A stretch of 16,974 nt of DNA. Source: Acidimicrobiales bacterium (GTDB lineage: Bacteria > Actinomycetota > Acidimicrobiia > Acidimicrobiales > SZUA-35). How positions within the stretch are numbered: the first letter of the stretch is position 1; the number at the start of each line of letters is the position of its first letter. The DNA lies in contig JABDJU010000057.1 of the NCBI GenBank assembly GCA_013003325.1, positions 1-16,974 on the forward strand, given 5' to 3'. The notes under the pieces were generated by a model. That model worked only from the letters and a program-made list of their open reading frames with translations, did not search any database and was not told where the DNA came from. The translations under genes and the position numbers were made by a program. Shown in pieces: positions 1-8,556 of this stretch.

Positions 1-2903
1 TCCGCATCGATCTGTGGGGCGACGAGGTCGACCGGCTCACCACGTTCAGCATCGCCACCCAGCGAAGCGATGTCGACATCAACGAAGTGGAGATTCACGG
101 CTGCCGCGAGTTGCTCACCGATGATCGGGTTCGGGAGCGAGCTGAGGAACTCATGGCCAGCGAGCCGTGGGGTCGGGAGCAGTGGCAACGCCTCGCCGAC
201 GGAGAGCTGTTCGACGGTATGGAATCCTGGATGCCCTGGCTCACCGAGAGAACCCGGGTGTTGCCAGATCTGTTGGGGTCCGACGCGTTGGTGGTGCTTC
301 TCGAACCCAAGCGAATGCGGGATCGGGCCCAGGATCTAATTGCTGAAGAAGTCGACTTGGCCACGACCCTGGCTCGCACGTGGGGGGCGGCTGACGAAAC
401 GACAGAAGAAGTCGTTTTCCCGCATCTGCATGTGGGGTTCGAGCGGGTGCTGGAGAACACATCCGCTCCGGTTGTGTCGGTGATGTCGGTCCCTGACAGC
501 CCCGATGTCGCCACGATTGAGGCGGCCGGCTGGGACGGCGCCGCCGAGCAGATGGCCGATCGGATCGTGCACCTCGCGGCCAGCGGCAGCACTGTCGTGG
601 TGTGTGCCGAGGGTGCTGGCACGGTGGGGCGGCTCAACGATCGACTCTCACAGCTGGGGGTCGCGCCCGAGCTTCACACCGAGGCGATTCCCGCCGAGTT
701 CGGACCCGGGATTCACATCGTCGTGCAGCACATGGAGCGCGGCTTTGTTCTGCCCGAGGCCGGGATGGCGGTGCTGACCGAGGCGGAGCTGACCGGCCGC
801 CGCCGTGCGCACCGGACGGTCCGGCCAAGGTCGAAGCGGCAGAGCGATGGCTTCTTCGAGGGCCTCACCCCCGGCGACTATGTCGTCCATCACCATCACG
901 GCGTCGGTCGCTTCTCCGGGCTGGTGAACCGCGCTATCGGTGGTCACAGCCGCGACTATCTCTTGTTGGAGTATCGCGGCGACGACCGGCTCTACGTGCC
1001 ATCCGATCAGATGGACCTGGTGCGACCCTACAGCGGCGGCGATTCACCCAGCCTGCACCGTCTCGGTGGCTCTGACTTCGCGAAAGCCAAGTCGAAGGTT
1101 CGCGCCGAGGTCAACGAAATCGCCCAGGAATTGGTCGTGCTCTACCAGCAACGGATGTCGACGCCGGGCATCCCGTTCGAACCCGACACGCCGTGGCAGC
1201 GCGAGGTCGAGGGAGCGTTCCCGTTTGAGCTGACGCCCGACCAGGCCACCTCGGTCGACGCGGTGAAGGCCGACATGGAAACCTCTAGGCCGATGGACCG
1301 TCTGGTGGTCGGCGACGTCGGGTTCGGGAAGACCGAAATCGCTGTGCGGGCCGCCTTCAAAGCGGTGCAGAGCGGCAAACAGGTTGCCGTCCTGGTTCCG
1401 ACCACTTTGCTAGCCGCCCAGCACTTCCAGACCTTCAGCGATCGGTTCGCCCCCTTCCCGATTCGGGTCGAGGTTCTCTCCCGGTTCCTCACCACCAAGC
1501 AGGCCAGGGAAGTGGCGACCGCGGTTCGCGACGGCGAAGTGGATGTGCTGATCGGAACCCACCGCATTCTGTCCGACGACGTGTCCTTTCCCCGTCTCGG
1601 CCTGTTGATCGTCGACGAAGAACAGCGTTTCGGGGTCAAGCACAAAGAGTCGATCAAGACGCTGGCGACCGATGTGGACGTCCTGACGCTTTCGGCGACG
1701 CCGATCCCGCGCACCCTCGAGATGAGTCTCACCGGGATCCGTGACCTTTCGATCCTCAACACCCCGCCCGCTGATCGTCAGCCGATCCTCACCTATGTCG
1801 GCGACTACGACGAGCGGGCGGTCGCCGAGGCGATCCGGCGCGAGCTGCTCCGTGAAGGCCAAGTCTTCTTCGTGCACAACCGGGTGCAGAGCATCGAACA
1901 CACGGCCAAGAAGGTGAGGGACCTTGTTCCCGAGGCGCGCGTCGCGGTGGCGCACGGTCAGATGGACGAGGCAAGCCTCGAAACCATTGTGATGGACTTC
2001 TGGGATGGTGAGTACGACGTGCTTGTCTGCACCACGATCATCGAGTCAGGAATCGACATGCCTACCGTCAACACCCTGGTCGTCGACCGGGCCGAGCTGC
2101 TCGGGTTGGGTCAGCTCCATCAGTTGCGGGGACGCGTCGGACGATCTGGGCAGAGGGCCTATGCCTACCTGTTCACCCGACCGGGAACCAAACTCACCGA
2201 AGAGGCCTACGAACGACTCAAGACGATCGGTGAGGCAACCGACCTCGGATCGGGTTTCCGGATCGCCATGCGCGACCTTGAGATCCGCGGCGCTGGCAAC
2301 CTGCTGGGGAGCAGCCAGAAAGGCCACATCGCGGCGGTCGGCTACGACCTGTACTGCCAGATGGTGAGCGAAGCTGTCAACGAACTCAACGGTGTGGAGA
2401 TCGCACCGCCGGCTGAAGTGAAGCTCGATCTGCCAGTCGATGCGTTGATCCCCGACGACTACATCCCCGGCGGCCCTCAGAGGCTCGAGGCGTATCGCCG
2501 GCTGTCGGCGGTCACCACCCAAACCGAGGTCGATGACATCACCGAGGAGTGGAAAGACCGTTATGGCCCGGTCCCCGAGGTGGCAGAGCAGCTGCTCGAT
2601 GTCGCCCGAATACGGGCCGAGATGATTCGGCTCGGCATGCGCGACCTCGTCGTGGTCAAAGGCCCGGGATTCGGGGCACCGAAGTGGATGGCCAAAATGG
2701 GTCCGGTCGAGATGAAGGTCAGTCAGGAGATCCGTTTCAAGCGGCTATTCAAACACGGAGTCTGGAAACCGACCGAATACGGGGCCGAAGGCGGTGAGGT
2801 GCAGGTCGGGATGAAGTCGACGGCCAAGGAACTGGCCGCCGACATACTCACGTTTATCGACACGATGTTCCCCGACGAGTCCGACGACAACACCGACACC
2901 TAA
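1..2903 (+). CDS. mfd: Transcription-repair coupling factor Mfd (5'-truncated by window edge)
   Basis: Mfd is a DNA translocase that recognises RNA polymerase stalled at DNA lesions, pushes it off and recruits UvrA for nucleotide excision repair. The frame is open from the first full codon (position 3), giving 966 residues. The family is about 1150-1200 residues long, so roughly 200 N-terminal residues lie outside the window. The fragment begins in the UvrB-like module (RIDLWGDEVD). It then has the CarD/RID RNA-polymerase-binding domain (HHHHGVGRF, from about fragment residue 289), Walker A GDVGFGKTE (437-445), the DEEQ box (538-541), the SATPIPRTL motif, TTIIESGID (from 677), the RGRVGRSGQ helicase motif (from about 709) and the C-terminal TRCF domain that masks the UvrA site. 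All helicase motifs look intact. The gene ends 47 bp before pntAA. Identification is certain; the true start cannot be seen. Confidence 0.98.
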   Translation, partial: RIDLWGDEVDRLTTFSIATQRSDVDINEVEIHGCRELLTDDRVRERAEELMASEPWGREQWQRLADGELFDGMESWMPWLTERTRVLPDLLGSDALVVLLEPKRMRDRAQDLIAEEVDLATTLARTWGAADETTEEVVFPHLHVGFERVLENTSAPVVSVMSVPDSPDVATIEAAGWDGAAEQMADRIVHLAASGSTVVVCAEGAGTVGRLNDRLSQLGVAPELHTEAIPAEFGPGIHIVVQHMERGFVLPEAGMAVLTEAELTGRRRAHRTVRPRSKRQSDGFFEGLTPGDYVVHHHHGVGRFSGLVNRAIGGHSRDYLLLEYRGDDRLYVPSDQMDLVRPYSGGDSPSLHRLGGSDFAKAKSKVRAEVNEIAQELVVLYQQRMSTPGIPFEPDTPWQREVEGAFPFELTPDQATSVDAVKADMETSRPMDRLVVGDVGFGKTEIAVRAAFKAVQSGKQVAVLVPTTLLAAQHFQTFSDRFAPFPIRVEVLSRFLTTKQAREVATAVRDGEVDVLIGTHRILSDDVSFPRLGLLIVDEEQRFGVKHKESIKTLATDVDVLTLSATPIPRTLEMSLTGIRDLSILNTPPADRQPILTYVGDYDERAVAEAIRRELLREGQVFFVHNRVQSIEHTAKKVRDLVPEARVAVAHGQMDEASLETIVMDFWDGEYDVLVCTTIIESGIDMPTVNTLVVDRAELLGLGQLHQLRGRVGRSGQRAYAYLFTRPGTKLTEEAYERLKTIGEATDLGSGFRIAMRDLEIRGAGNLLGSSQKGHIAAVGYDLYCQMVSEAVNELNGVEIAPPAEVKLDLPVDALIPDDYIPGGPQRLEAYRRLSAVTTQTEVDDITEEWKDRYGPVPEVAEQLLDVARIRAEMIRLGMRDLVVVKGPGFGAPKWMAKMGPVEMKVSQEIRFKRLFKHGVWKPTEYGAEGGEVQVGMKSTAKELAADILTFIDTMFPDESDDNTDT

Positions 2904-2936
2904 GTCGAAGTGATGCGGGCCCGGGGTCGGTACAGC

Positions 2937-2942
2937 TAGCCT
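2937..2942 (+). promoter_or_regulatory. Predicted -10 box (TAGCCT) of the pnt operon
   Basis: TAGCCT ends eight bases before the GTG of pntAA, in the 47-bp gap after mfd. A start site about seven bases after the box would fall at or next to the GTG, giving a leaderless or near-leaderless mRNA. No purine-rich ribosome binding site is visible, and no good -35 is seen. The same arrangement recurs at five other starts in this window. Confidence 0.5.
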
Positions 2943-2950
2943 GCGTCGTC

Positions 2951-4090
2951 GTGCACGTCACCGTTGTGAAAGAAACCGCCGAGCGGGAGCGGCGTGTTGC
3001 GCTCACTCCGGTCGGGGTGGAAAAACTCACCGCCGCCGGCCACACCGTGACTGCCGAGACGGGATGTGGCCGATCGGCCGGATTCACCGACGAGGCGTAT
3101 TCGGCGGCCGGAGCAACAGTCACCGATCGTGATGCCGCATTGGCCAGCGGCGGCGTGGTCGTGGGAATCCATGCGGTGCGGACCGGCATCGGACCGGACC
3201 ACGTGGTGGTCGGGTTGGTCGATCCCATATGGCGGCCCGCCGCCGCCGATCGGTTGGCCGAAACCGGGGCCACCGTGCTCAGCCTCGAGCTCATGCCGCG
3301 CATCACCCGGGCCCAGAGCATGGACGTGCTCTCGTCGATGGCCACCGTCGCCGGTTACGAGGCGGTCCTTCTCGCCGCCACCCGGCTCCCCAAGATGTTC
3401 CCGCTTCTGATGACCGCCGCCGGCACGGTTCCCGCCGCCCGAACCGTGGTGCTCGGTGCCGGAGTTGCCGGCCTGCAAGCCATCGCGACGGCCCGCCGGT
3501 TGGGGTCGGTGGTCGAGGCCTACGACGTGCGTCCAGCCGCCGCCGAACAGATCGAATCGGTGGGAGGGAAGAGCATTCGGCTCGATCTCGACACCGCCGA
3601 ATCAGAGGACGTGGGCGGTTACGCCAGAGCCCAGAGCGACGACACGAACCTGCGCCAGCAGGAGCTGCTCGCCCCTTACATCGCCGACGCAGACATCGTG
3701 ATCACCACGGCCGCGATCCCCGGGGCCAGAAGCCCTGAGCTGGTCACCACCGCCATGGTGGATCCGATGAGGCCGGGATCGGTGATCGTCGATCTCGCCG
3801 CTGAACGGGGCGGCAACTGCAGCCTCACCAGGGCCGACGACGAGGTGGTCCACAACGGTGTCACGGTCCTGGGGCCGACCGACCTGGCTTCGCGGTCGGC
3901 CACATCGGCCAGCCGCATGTATTCCAACAATGTCGTCACGTACCTCACTCATCTCACCGGCGACAACGGTGAACTGGTGCTGGACGTCGACGACGAGATC
4001 ACGGCCGGAACACTTGTTGCCAGGGGTGGCTCGGTGGTCCACCCGAACGTGATCGACGCCATCGCTAGATCGAACCGAGGCTCCGAATGA
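2951..4090 (+). CDS. pntAA: NAD(P) transhydrogenase alpha subunit, part 1 (soluble NAD(H)-binding domain I)
   Basis: This is the NAD(H)-binding domain I of proton-translocating transhydrogenase, which moves hydride from NADH to NADP+ using the proton gradient and supplies NADPH. The 379-residue product opens with VVKETAERERRVALTP, the typical start of the alanine dehydrogenase/PntA fold. It carries the Rossmann motif GAGVAG (169-174) followed by an acidic strand end (EAYDVRP), and the conserved region around ITTAAIPG and VIVDLAAERGGNC. It stops after domain I, as expected for the split, three-gene version of the enzyme. The GTG at 2951 is chosen because the family N-terminus starts there and a -10-like box lies just upstream. 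The stop overlaps the pntAB start by 4 bp (ATGA), which suggests translational coupling. Alanine dehydrogenase shares this fold, but the two following genes settle the identity. Confidence 0.96.
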   Translation: MHVTVVKETAERERRVALTPVGVEKLTAAGHTVTAETGCGRSAGFTDEAYSAAGATVTDRDAALASGGVVVGIHAVRTGIGPDHVVVGLVDPIWRPAAADRLAETGATVLSLELMPRITRAQSMDVLSSMATVAGYEAVLLAATRLPKMFPLLMTAAGTVPAARTVVLGAGVAGLQAIATARRLGSVVEAYDVRPAAAEQIESVGGKSIRLDLDTAESEDVGGYARAQSDDTNLRQQELLAPYIADADIVITTAAIPGARSPELVTTAMVDPMRPGSVIVDLAAERGGNCSLTRADDEVVHNGVTVLGPTDLASRSATSASRMYSNNVVTYLTHLTGDNGELVLDVDDEITAGTLVARGGSVVHPNVIDAIARSNRGSE

Positions 4091-4377
4091 CGTTCCTGCT
4101 CGCCCTAACCCTTTTTGTGCTCGCTGTTTTTCTCGGCGTCGAGGTGATCACCAAGGTGCCACCGACGCTTCACACGCCCTTGATGAGCGGCTCCAACGCC
4201 ATCAGCGGGATCACGCTGATCGGCGCGGTGGTGTCGGCCGGAGCCGAGCAGACGGTCCTGGCGACGTGGCTCGGGGTGGGCGCCGTGGCGCTCGCAACCA
4301 TCAATGTGGTCGGCGGCTTTCTTGTGACCAACCGGATGCTGAGCATGTTCGGGTCGCGAAAAAAGCGTGATCGCTGA
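4087..4377 (+). CDS. pntAB: NAD(P) transhydrogenase alpha subunit, part 2 (membrane domain II)
   Basis: This small 96-residue membrane subunit supplies the alpha-side helices of the proton channel (domain II). Three hydrophobic segments are visible at about residues 2-19, 37-55 and 58-80. The family signature PPTLHTPLMSGSNAISG lies between the first two, and the product ends in a basic tail (RKKRDR) likely to face the cytoplasm. Length is normal for the split form. The start overlaps the pntAA stop by 4 bp, and its own stop overlaps the pntB start by one base (TGATG). A weak GAGG lies about six bases upstream, so ribosomes probably arrive mainly from the upstream gene. Confidence 0.95.
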   Translation: MTFLLALTLFVLAVFLGVEVITKVPPTLHTPLMSGSNAISGITLIGAVVSAGAEQTVLATWLGVGAVALATINVVGGFLVTNRMLSMFGSRKKRDR

Positions 4378-5765
4378 TGGAAGCCCAGAGCGATCTGATC
4401 CAAGCCGGCTACATCCTTGCCGCCGCCCTCTTCATCCTCGGCCTCAAAGGGCTCAGCAAACCTCGCACCGCCGTGCGAGGTAACGCAATGGGGGCCACCG
4501 GCATGTTGGTGGCGGTCGTGGTCACCCTGACCGACAACCGCATCCTCACGTTCTGGCAGCTGGGGATCGGACTGCTGGTCGGCGCCGTCGTCGGTGGATT
4601 GCTCGCCACCAGGGTGCAGATGACTGGGATGCCCGAGCTGGTCGCCCTGTTCAACGGCTTCGGCGGCCTGGCGTCGGTATTGGTTGTCGGAGCGTCGTTC
4701 TTGGAGGTGCGGGAGGTGGGGGACGACCCGACAACCACCTTCACCCTGGCCGCCGGGGCTACTGCCCTCATCGGTGCGGTCACCTTCAGCGGCTCGGTCA
4801 TCGCGTGGGCCAAACTTCGAGAAACTCTCGGCGCCTACGGGTTCGGCGCCATCGGTGGGGTGAACGGGCTTCTGTTCGCCACCGGCATCGCCCTCATTGC
4901 GGCGACCCTGGGTGCGCCTACCTCGGTCGCTCTGATCGTCGCCATCGTGGCGATCGGGCTCGTGTTGGGGGTCAGCGGCGTCATACCGATCGGCGGAGCG
5001 GACATGCCGGTGGTAATCGCCTTGCTCAACTCGTTGTCGGGCCTCGCCGCCAGCGCCACCGGCTTTGCGCTCGGCAACAGCCTGTTGATCATCGCCGGCT
5101 CGCTGGTGGGCGCCTCGGGCCTCATCCTGACCCAGATCATGTGCGTCGCCATGAATCGAAGCCTGGCCAACGTGCTGTTCTCTGAGGCACCGTCGAGCAC
5201 GGGCGGCGCTGATGCCGACGAGGTGTACGCCGGCAAGGTCACCTCGACCACGGCCGATGAGGTTGCCCTGCTGCTCGACACCGCCGAGCGGGTCGCCATC
5301 GTGCCCGGGTATGGCCTGGCCGTCGCCCAAGCCCAGCATGCGGTGCGTGATCTGACCCGGGCGCTGGAGGCCAACGGTGCCGAGGTGGTCTTCGGTATCC
5401 ATCCGGTCGCCGGCCGGATGCCCGGCCACATGAATGTGCTGTTGGCCGAAGCTGAGATCGACTACGAGAAACTGATCGAAATGGACGCGATCAACCCCAC
5501 GTTCGCTCAGACCGACATAACGATCGTGATCGGGGCGAACGACGTGGTGAACCCGGTGGCTCGGGAGGATCCCGACTCGCCGATCGCCGGAATGCCGATT
5601 CTCGACGTCGACCGGTCGCGGACCGTCGTTGTGATCAAACGTTCGCTGTCACCCGGATTCGCCGGAATCCCCAACCCGCTCTTCGCCGCCGACAACACGC
5701 TGATGCTGTTCGGCGACGGCAAACAGGCGGTGGTCGATATCAACAAAGCTCTGCAGGAGGTGTGA
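4377..5765 (+). CDS. pntB: NAD(P) transhydrogenase beta subunit (membrane domain II and NADP(H)-binding domain III)
   Basis: PntB completes the proton channel and carries the NADP(H)-binding domain III. The 462-residue length is typical. Roughly the first 275 residues are a series of hydrophobic helices, including the family stretch with ELVALFNGFGG. The soluble part from about residue 285 has the NADP-binding motif GYG (311-313) in PGYGLAVAQAQHAV, the signature HPVAGRMPGHMNVLL (from 342) and GANDVVNP (from 386). It is the last gene of the pnt operon; the next gene starts 54 bp later behind its own promoter-like box. No Shine-Dalgarno is visible, consistent with coupling to pntAB. No truncation or missing motif was seen. 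Confidence 0.97.
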   Translation: MEAQSDLIQAGYILAAALFILGLKGLSKPRTAVRGNAMGATGMLVAVVVTLTDNRILTFWQLGIGLLVGAVVGGLLATRVQMTGMPELVALFNGFGGLASVLVVGASFLEVREVGDDPTTTFTLAAGATALIGAVTFSGSVIAWAKLRETLGAYGFGAIGGVNGLLFATGIALIAATLGAPTSVALIVAIVAIGLVLGVSGVIPIGGADMPVVIALLNSLSGLAASATGFALGNSLLIIAGSLVGASGLILTQIMCVAMNRSLANVLFSEAPSSTGGADADEVYAGKVTSTTADEVALLLDTAERVAIVPGYGLAVAQAQHAVRDLTRALEANGAEVVFGIHPVAGRMPGHMNVLLAEAEIDYEKLIEMDAINPTFAQTDITIVIGANDVVNPVAREDPDSPIAGMPILDVDRSRTVVVIKRSLSPGFAGIPNPLFAADNTLMLFGDGKQAVVDINKALQEV

Positions 5766-5806
5766 ACGCGGCCGATTGGTGCACATGGCGATTGCCGACC
5801 GGGATC

Positions 5807-5812
5807 TAAGGT
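5807..5812 (+). promoter_or_regulatory. Predicted -10 box (TAAGGT) before the Vps62-like gene
   Basis: TAAGGT ends seven bases before the ATG at 5820. The seven bases between them, GAGGTGA, resemble a Shine-Dalgarno sequence but abut the ATG, too close to act in the usual way. Leaderless start-up from this box is therefore the more likely reading. No convincing -35 is seen in the 54-bp gap after pntB. Confidence 0.45.
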
Positions 5813-5819
5813 GAGGTGA

Positions 5820-7583
5820 ATGGACCGCACGGAGGTGACCGCTTGCGATCATGACGTGCTGATCCGTCGTCACTGCCCGATCGTGCGGTTCGACGACAGG
5901 GAGCTGTTCTTTCCCACCGAGGTCGATGGCTTCGTGAAGGCCTCGGCGCTCATGCGCGACGAAAAAGTGATCCTGCCCGAGGGTGAGCTCTCGCTCGATC
6001 GGTTGGGGGATGGTCTCGCTGACCACTACCTGAGATTCGTGAGCGAAGAGGAGCGACGGGCGGTCGTCGGCGAAGAGGCGAAGCGGTTGGCGCGCAAGCT
6101 GCTTTCGCCGAGATTGGGCCGGGTCGGTCTGTTCGGTCGAGTGTTCGATGCCATCTACCGGCTGATCCACATCATCCGGCCGACCGTCCCAAACCGAACC
6201 GTCACCGCAGCGGCCCTGAAGGCTGATCGGCTCGGGCTTCACAAAGAGGTCCCGGTCACCTATGCCCGAGCCGTGATGGCGGGTGAGTGGCTCGTCCTCC
6301 ACTACGCCTATTTCTATCTTTACAACGATTGGCGCAGCAGCTACCGGGGCCTCAACGATCACGAAGGCGACTGGGAACAGGCATGGATCTTCTGTGACCC
6401 TCAAGACGGCTCGCCGCAATGGGTGGTGGCATCCAGCCACGACATCTCGGGGGCTAACCTGCGCCGTCACTGGAACGATCCCGAGCTGATCGTGTCCGAC
6501 GGCCGGCCGGTGCTTCACGCCGGCGCCGGCTCCCACGCCCTTTACTTTCGCCCCGGCGACTACGTCACCCGCCTCGACGTGCCCGGCCTGCGATGGTTGC
6601 TACGCCTCCAGCGATGGACCCAGGGAGCGCTTCGGATCAAGGACCAAGCCGCCGAGCGCGGCCTGGGACCTGCCTTCGGCGCACCCTTTGTCGACACCGC
6701 TACCGCCGATGGCCTCGACGCTCGGGTATGGGACATTCGCGATCTCGACGACAGGTTCGACTGGGTCGGCCGGTTCAGGGGCCTGTGGGGCCTCGACACC
6801 CATGATCCCGGCGAGGGCGAGCGGGGGCCGGGCGGGCCCAAGTTCAATCGACAGGCCGAAGTCAGGGTGTCATGGGCCGATCCGGTCGGATTTGCCGGAC
6901 TCCACGGAACACCGCCCCCGTCCGCGATGCGGCGCCAGGTCACCGACTCCCGCCTCGGCGAGGTGCTGGAGGATCTCGACCGGGATATCTCGGTGAAGGC
7001 CCGCAAGCTTCCCTTCGCGTCGCAGACCGAACCGAATGAAGACATGGTCGAGGAAGCGACCCAGCTCACCGAGTTGCTGCGCCAGCGCAGTGAACTCTCC
7101 GACCTCAAGGGCCGGGTCGAGGCCGGGGTCACCCCCGATATCGACTATCGAGGCCACCTCGACAATCCGGCCGTACCGCTGCCGCCGCCGGCCGAGACGG
7201 GCTACATCCTCACGTTCTGGAGTGTCGTCAGCGTCCCGCTGGTGCTGTTGTCGATCGCCGCGGTTCTCGTATTCGAGTCGCTTACCGTCGCCGGTTTCAC
7301 CTTGGTCGTGGCGGCCGGGGTGATCCTGGCTGAACAGCTGGCCCGGCGAAGGTTCCAGGCTTTCGTGAGACTCTCGGCGATCTTCGTGATGCTGACGGCG
7401 TTCTTCGCCTTTGCCGTCGGCGGGCTCTTCACTGTTGGTCGGTTCGCCGCGGGAGCGCTCGTGGCGTTCGCCGCCGCGGTGCTGTTCATCAGCAACCTGG
7501 GTGAACTGGGGGCGGCGACCCGGCATCGACGCCGATCGAACGCCGCCCGCTCCGAGCACGAAGATCCACCGGTGCACTCCTAG
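5820..7583 (+). CDS. Vps62-like protein with C-terminal membrane domain, function unknown
   Basis: The function is unknown. The 587-residue product has a charged, probably helical N-terminal region (1-110). A central domain follows with HYAYFYLYND (161-170), HEGDWE (181-186), a conserved-looking SSHD (His207) and AGSHALYF (His239). The HEGDWE and GSHA pair, with aromatic residues before it, resembles the Vps62/DUF946 family, and more distantly the HDWE motif of NPP1/NLP cytolysins, where such residues bind a metal ion. That link comes from motif memory, not a search. A probable coiled coil (about 407-436) and a proline-rich stretch lead into four hydrophobic helices (about 462-565) and a basic tail. 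No signal peptide is seen, so the large N-terminal part may face the cytoplasm. The gene is monocistronic by appearance and meets the amidase gene tail to tail. Confidence 0.8.
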   Translation: MDRTEVTACDHDVLIRRHCPIVRFDDRELFFPTEVDGFVKASALMRDEKVILPEGELSLDRLGDGLADHYLRFVSEEERRAVVGEEAKRLARKLLSPRLGRVGLFGRVFDAIYRLIHIIRPTVPNRTVTAAALKADRLGLHKEVPVTYARAVMAGEWLVLHYAYFYLYNDWRSSYRGLNDHEGDWEQAWIFCDPQDGSPQWVVASSHDISGANLRRHWNDPELIVSDGRPVLHAGAGSHALYFRPGDYVTRLDVPGLRWLLRLQRWTQGALRIKDQAAERGLGPAFGAPFVDTATADGLDARVWDIRDLDDRFDWVGRFRGLWGLDTHDPGEGERGPGGPKFNRQAEVRVSWADPVGFAGLHGTPPPSAMRRQVTDSRLGEVLEDLDRDISVKARKLPFASQTEPNEDMVEEATQLTELLRQRSELSDLKGRVEAGVTPDIDYRGHLDNPAVPLPPPAETGYILTFWSVVSVPLVLLSIAAVLVFESLTVAGFTLVVAAGVILAEQLARRRFQAFVRLSAIFVMLTAFFAFAVGGLFTVGRFAAGALVAFAAAVLFISNLGELGAATRHRRRSNAARSEHEDPPVHS

Positions 7584-7607
7584 CACGTTGCCAGGGGCGA
7601 CTGAAAC

Positions 7608-7647
7608 GTCGTCGCACCACAACACTTTGCCCTTCTGTCGTCGCACC
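7608..7647. repeat. Direct repeat of 11 bp in the convergent spacer
   Basis: GTCGTCGCACC occurs at 7608-7618 and again at 7637-7647, inside the 141-bp gap (7584-7724) between two convergent genes. The same gap holds a short stem GCGTC/GACGC (7658-7662 with 7670-7674, seven-base loop) without a T-run. No RNA gene or convincing terminator is seen. Confidence 0.3.
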
Positions 7648-7724
7648 GACACGTGAGGCGTCTTCGCCCGACGCTAGAAGGGGGGAATGTGCTGGGCCGA
7701 CGCAGTTTGGCGATCGGGTACGTC

Positions 7725-8513
7725 CTAGCGTTTGCGATCGTTCAGGAAGCCGAACCTCTCCCGGGTACCTGCGACTACGCCCGGGTCGATGTCGCCGATC
7801 ACAAGGGTCTCGATCTCAGCCGCACTGGCCAGGGTCTCACCCCGGGGCGACAACAGCACGCTGTCGCCGGCGTGACCGAACCCGTTGCCGTCGTCTCCCA
7901 CTCGGTTGACGCCCAGCACGTAGGCGAGGTTCTCGATCGCCCGGGCTCGAAGCAGTGTTTGCCAGTGCAGCCGGCGGCTGGCCGGCCAGTTGGCGACGAT
8001 CACATAGAGGTCGGTGTCGAGGGCGAGATCCCAGAAGCTGTAGGCGAACCGGAGGTCGAAGCACACGAAGAAGCTCACCCGCACGCCTTGGATGGTGAGG
8101 GTCAGCGGCGCGGAACCCGCCGCGTAGTACTTGTCTTCGCCCGACAGCGAGAAAGGATGCAGCTTGTCGTAGGTGCCGATCAGTCCCACCGGGCCGAAAA
8201 CAAAGAGCCGATTCACCGGTAGCTCGGCGTGAGCTTCGGGGTCGACAGTGGGAACCGACGCCACGAGGTGGATCGGCCGCCCGGCCATGTCCGACGCCTG
8301 GGCGGCGGATCGGGCCAGGAACTGCGACGATGGCCCATCGACGGGTTCGACGACCGAGTCGGTGTCCATCGAGAATCCGGTGCTGAACATTTCGGTGAGA
8401 CAGACCAGGTCTGCGCCGGCGGCGACGGCACCCTCGATCTGGGGTGAGACCCGGGACATCGTGGCCTCCGGGTCGTGCCAGTCGATCTGGTGCTGGACTC
8501 CCACAACCCGCAT
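7725..8513 (-). CDS. Omega-amidase / carbon-nitrogen hydrolase (YafV/NIT2-like, nitrilase superfamily)
   Basis: This is a 262-residue nitrilase-superfamily amidase. The catalytic triad is visible: Glu41 (LTEMFSTGF), Lys117 (YDKLHPF) and Cys151 (CFDLRFA). ANWPASRRLHWQTLL and ARAIENLAYVLGVNRVG match the YafV/NIT2 branch. Members hydrolyse omega-amides of keto acids such as alpha-ketoglutaramate, or the keto acid amide formed in methionine salvage. The enzyme should be cytoplasmic, since no signal peptide is seen, and the length is normal. The ATG at 8513 is supported by a TAGGCT box six bases upstream. The gene is divergent from the PpiC lipoprotein gene with 43 bp between start codons. No aminotransferase or methionine-salvage gene is nearby, so the exact substrate cannot be inferred from context. 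Confidence 0.92.
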   Translation of the reverse strand: MRVVGVQHQIDWHDPEATMSRVSPQIEGAVAAGADLVCLTEMFSTGFSMDTDSVVEPVDGPSSQFLARSAAQASDMAGRPIHLVASVPTVDPEAHAELPVNRLFVFGPVGLIGTYDKLHPFSLSGEDKYYAAGSAPLTLTIQGVRVSFFVCFDLRFAYSFWDLALDTDLYVIVANWPASRRLHWQTLLRARAIENLAYVLGVNRVGDDGNGFGHAGDSVLLSPRGETLASAAEIETLVIGDIDPGVVAGTRERFGFLNDRKR

Positions 8514-8519
8514 GAGATG

Positions 8520-8525
8520 AGCCTA
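8520..8525 (-). promoter_or_regulatory. Predicted -10 box (TAGGCT, minus strand) of the omega-amidase gene
   Basis: Read on the minus strand, TAGGCT ends six bases before the ATG, which places the expected start site at or next to the A of ATG. No Shine-Dalgarno is present. The box shares a 43-bp divergent region with the opposing box at 8545-8550. Confidence 0.5.
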
Positions 8526-8544
8526 CTGTTGCACTCGGCGGCAT

Positions 8545-8550
8545 TACGCT
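8545..8550 (+). promoter_or_regulatory. Predicted -10 box (TACGCT) of the ppiC-mazG operon
   Basis: TACGCT ends six bases before the GTG at 8557, the geometry expected for a leaderless transcript. There is no purine-rich ribosome binding site in the gap. The -35 region of this promoter would overlap the -10 box of the divergent amidase gene. Confidence 0.5.
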
Positions 8551-8556
8551 GGTCCG

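Noticed and set aside
4170..5429. 419-codon minus-strand open frame opposite pntAB-pntB
   Set aside because: It is antisense to conserved transhydrogenase genes, rich in His, Gln, Gly and Asp, with no recognisable motif.
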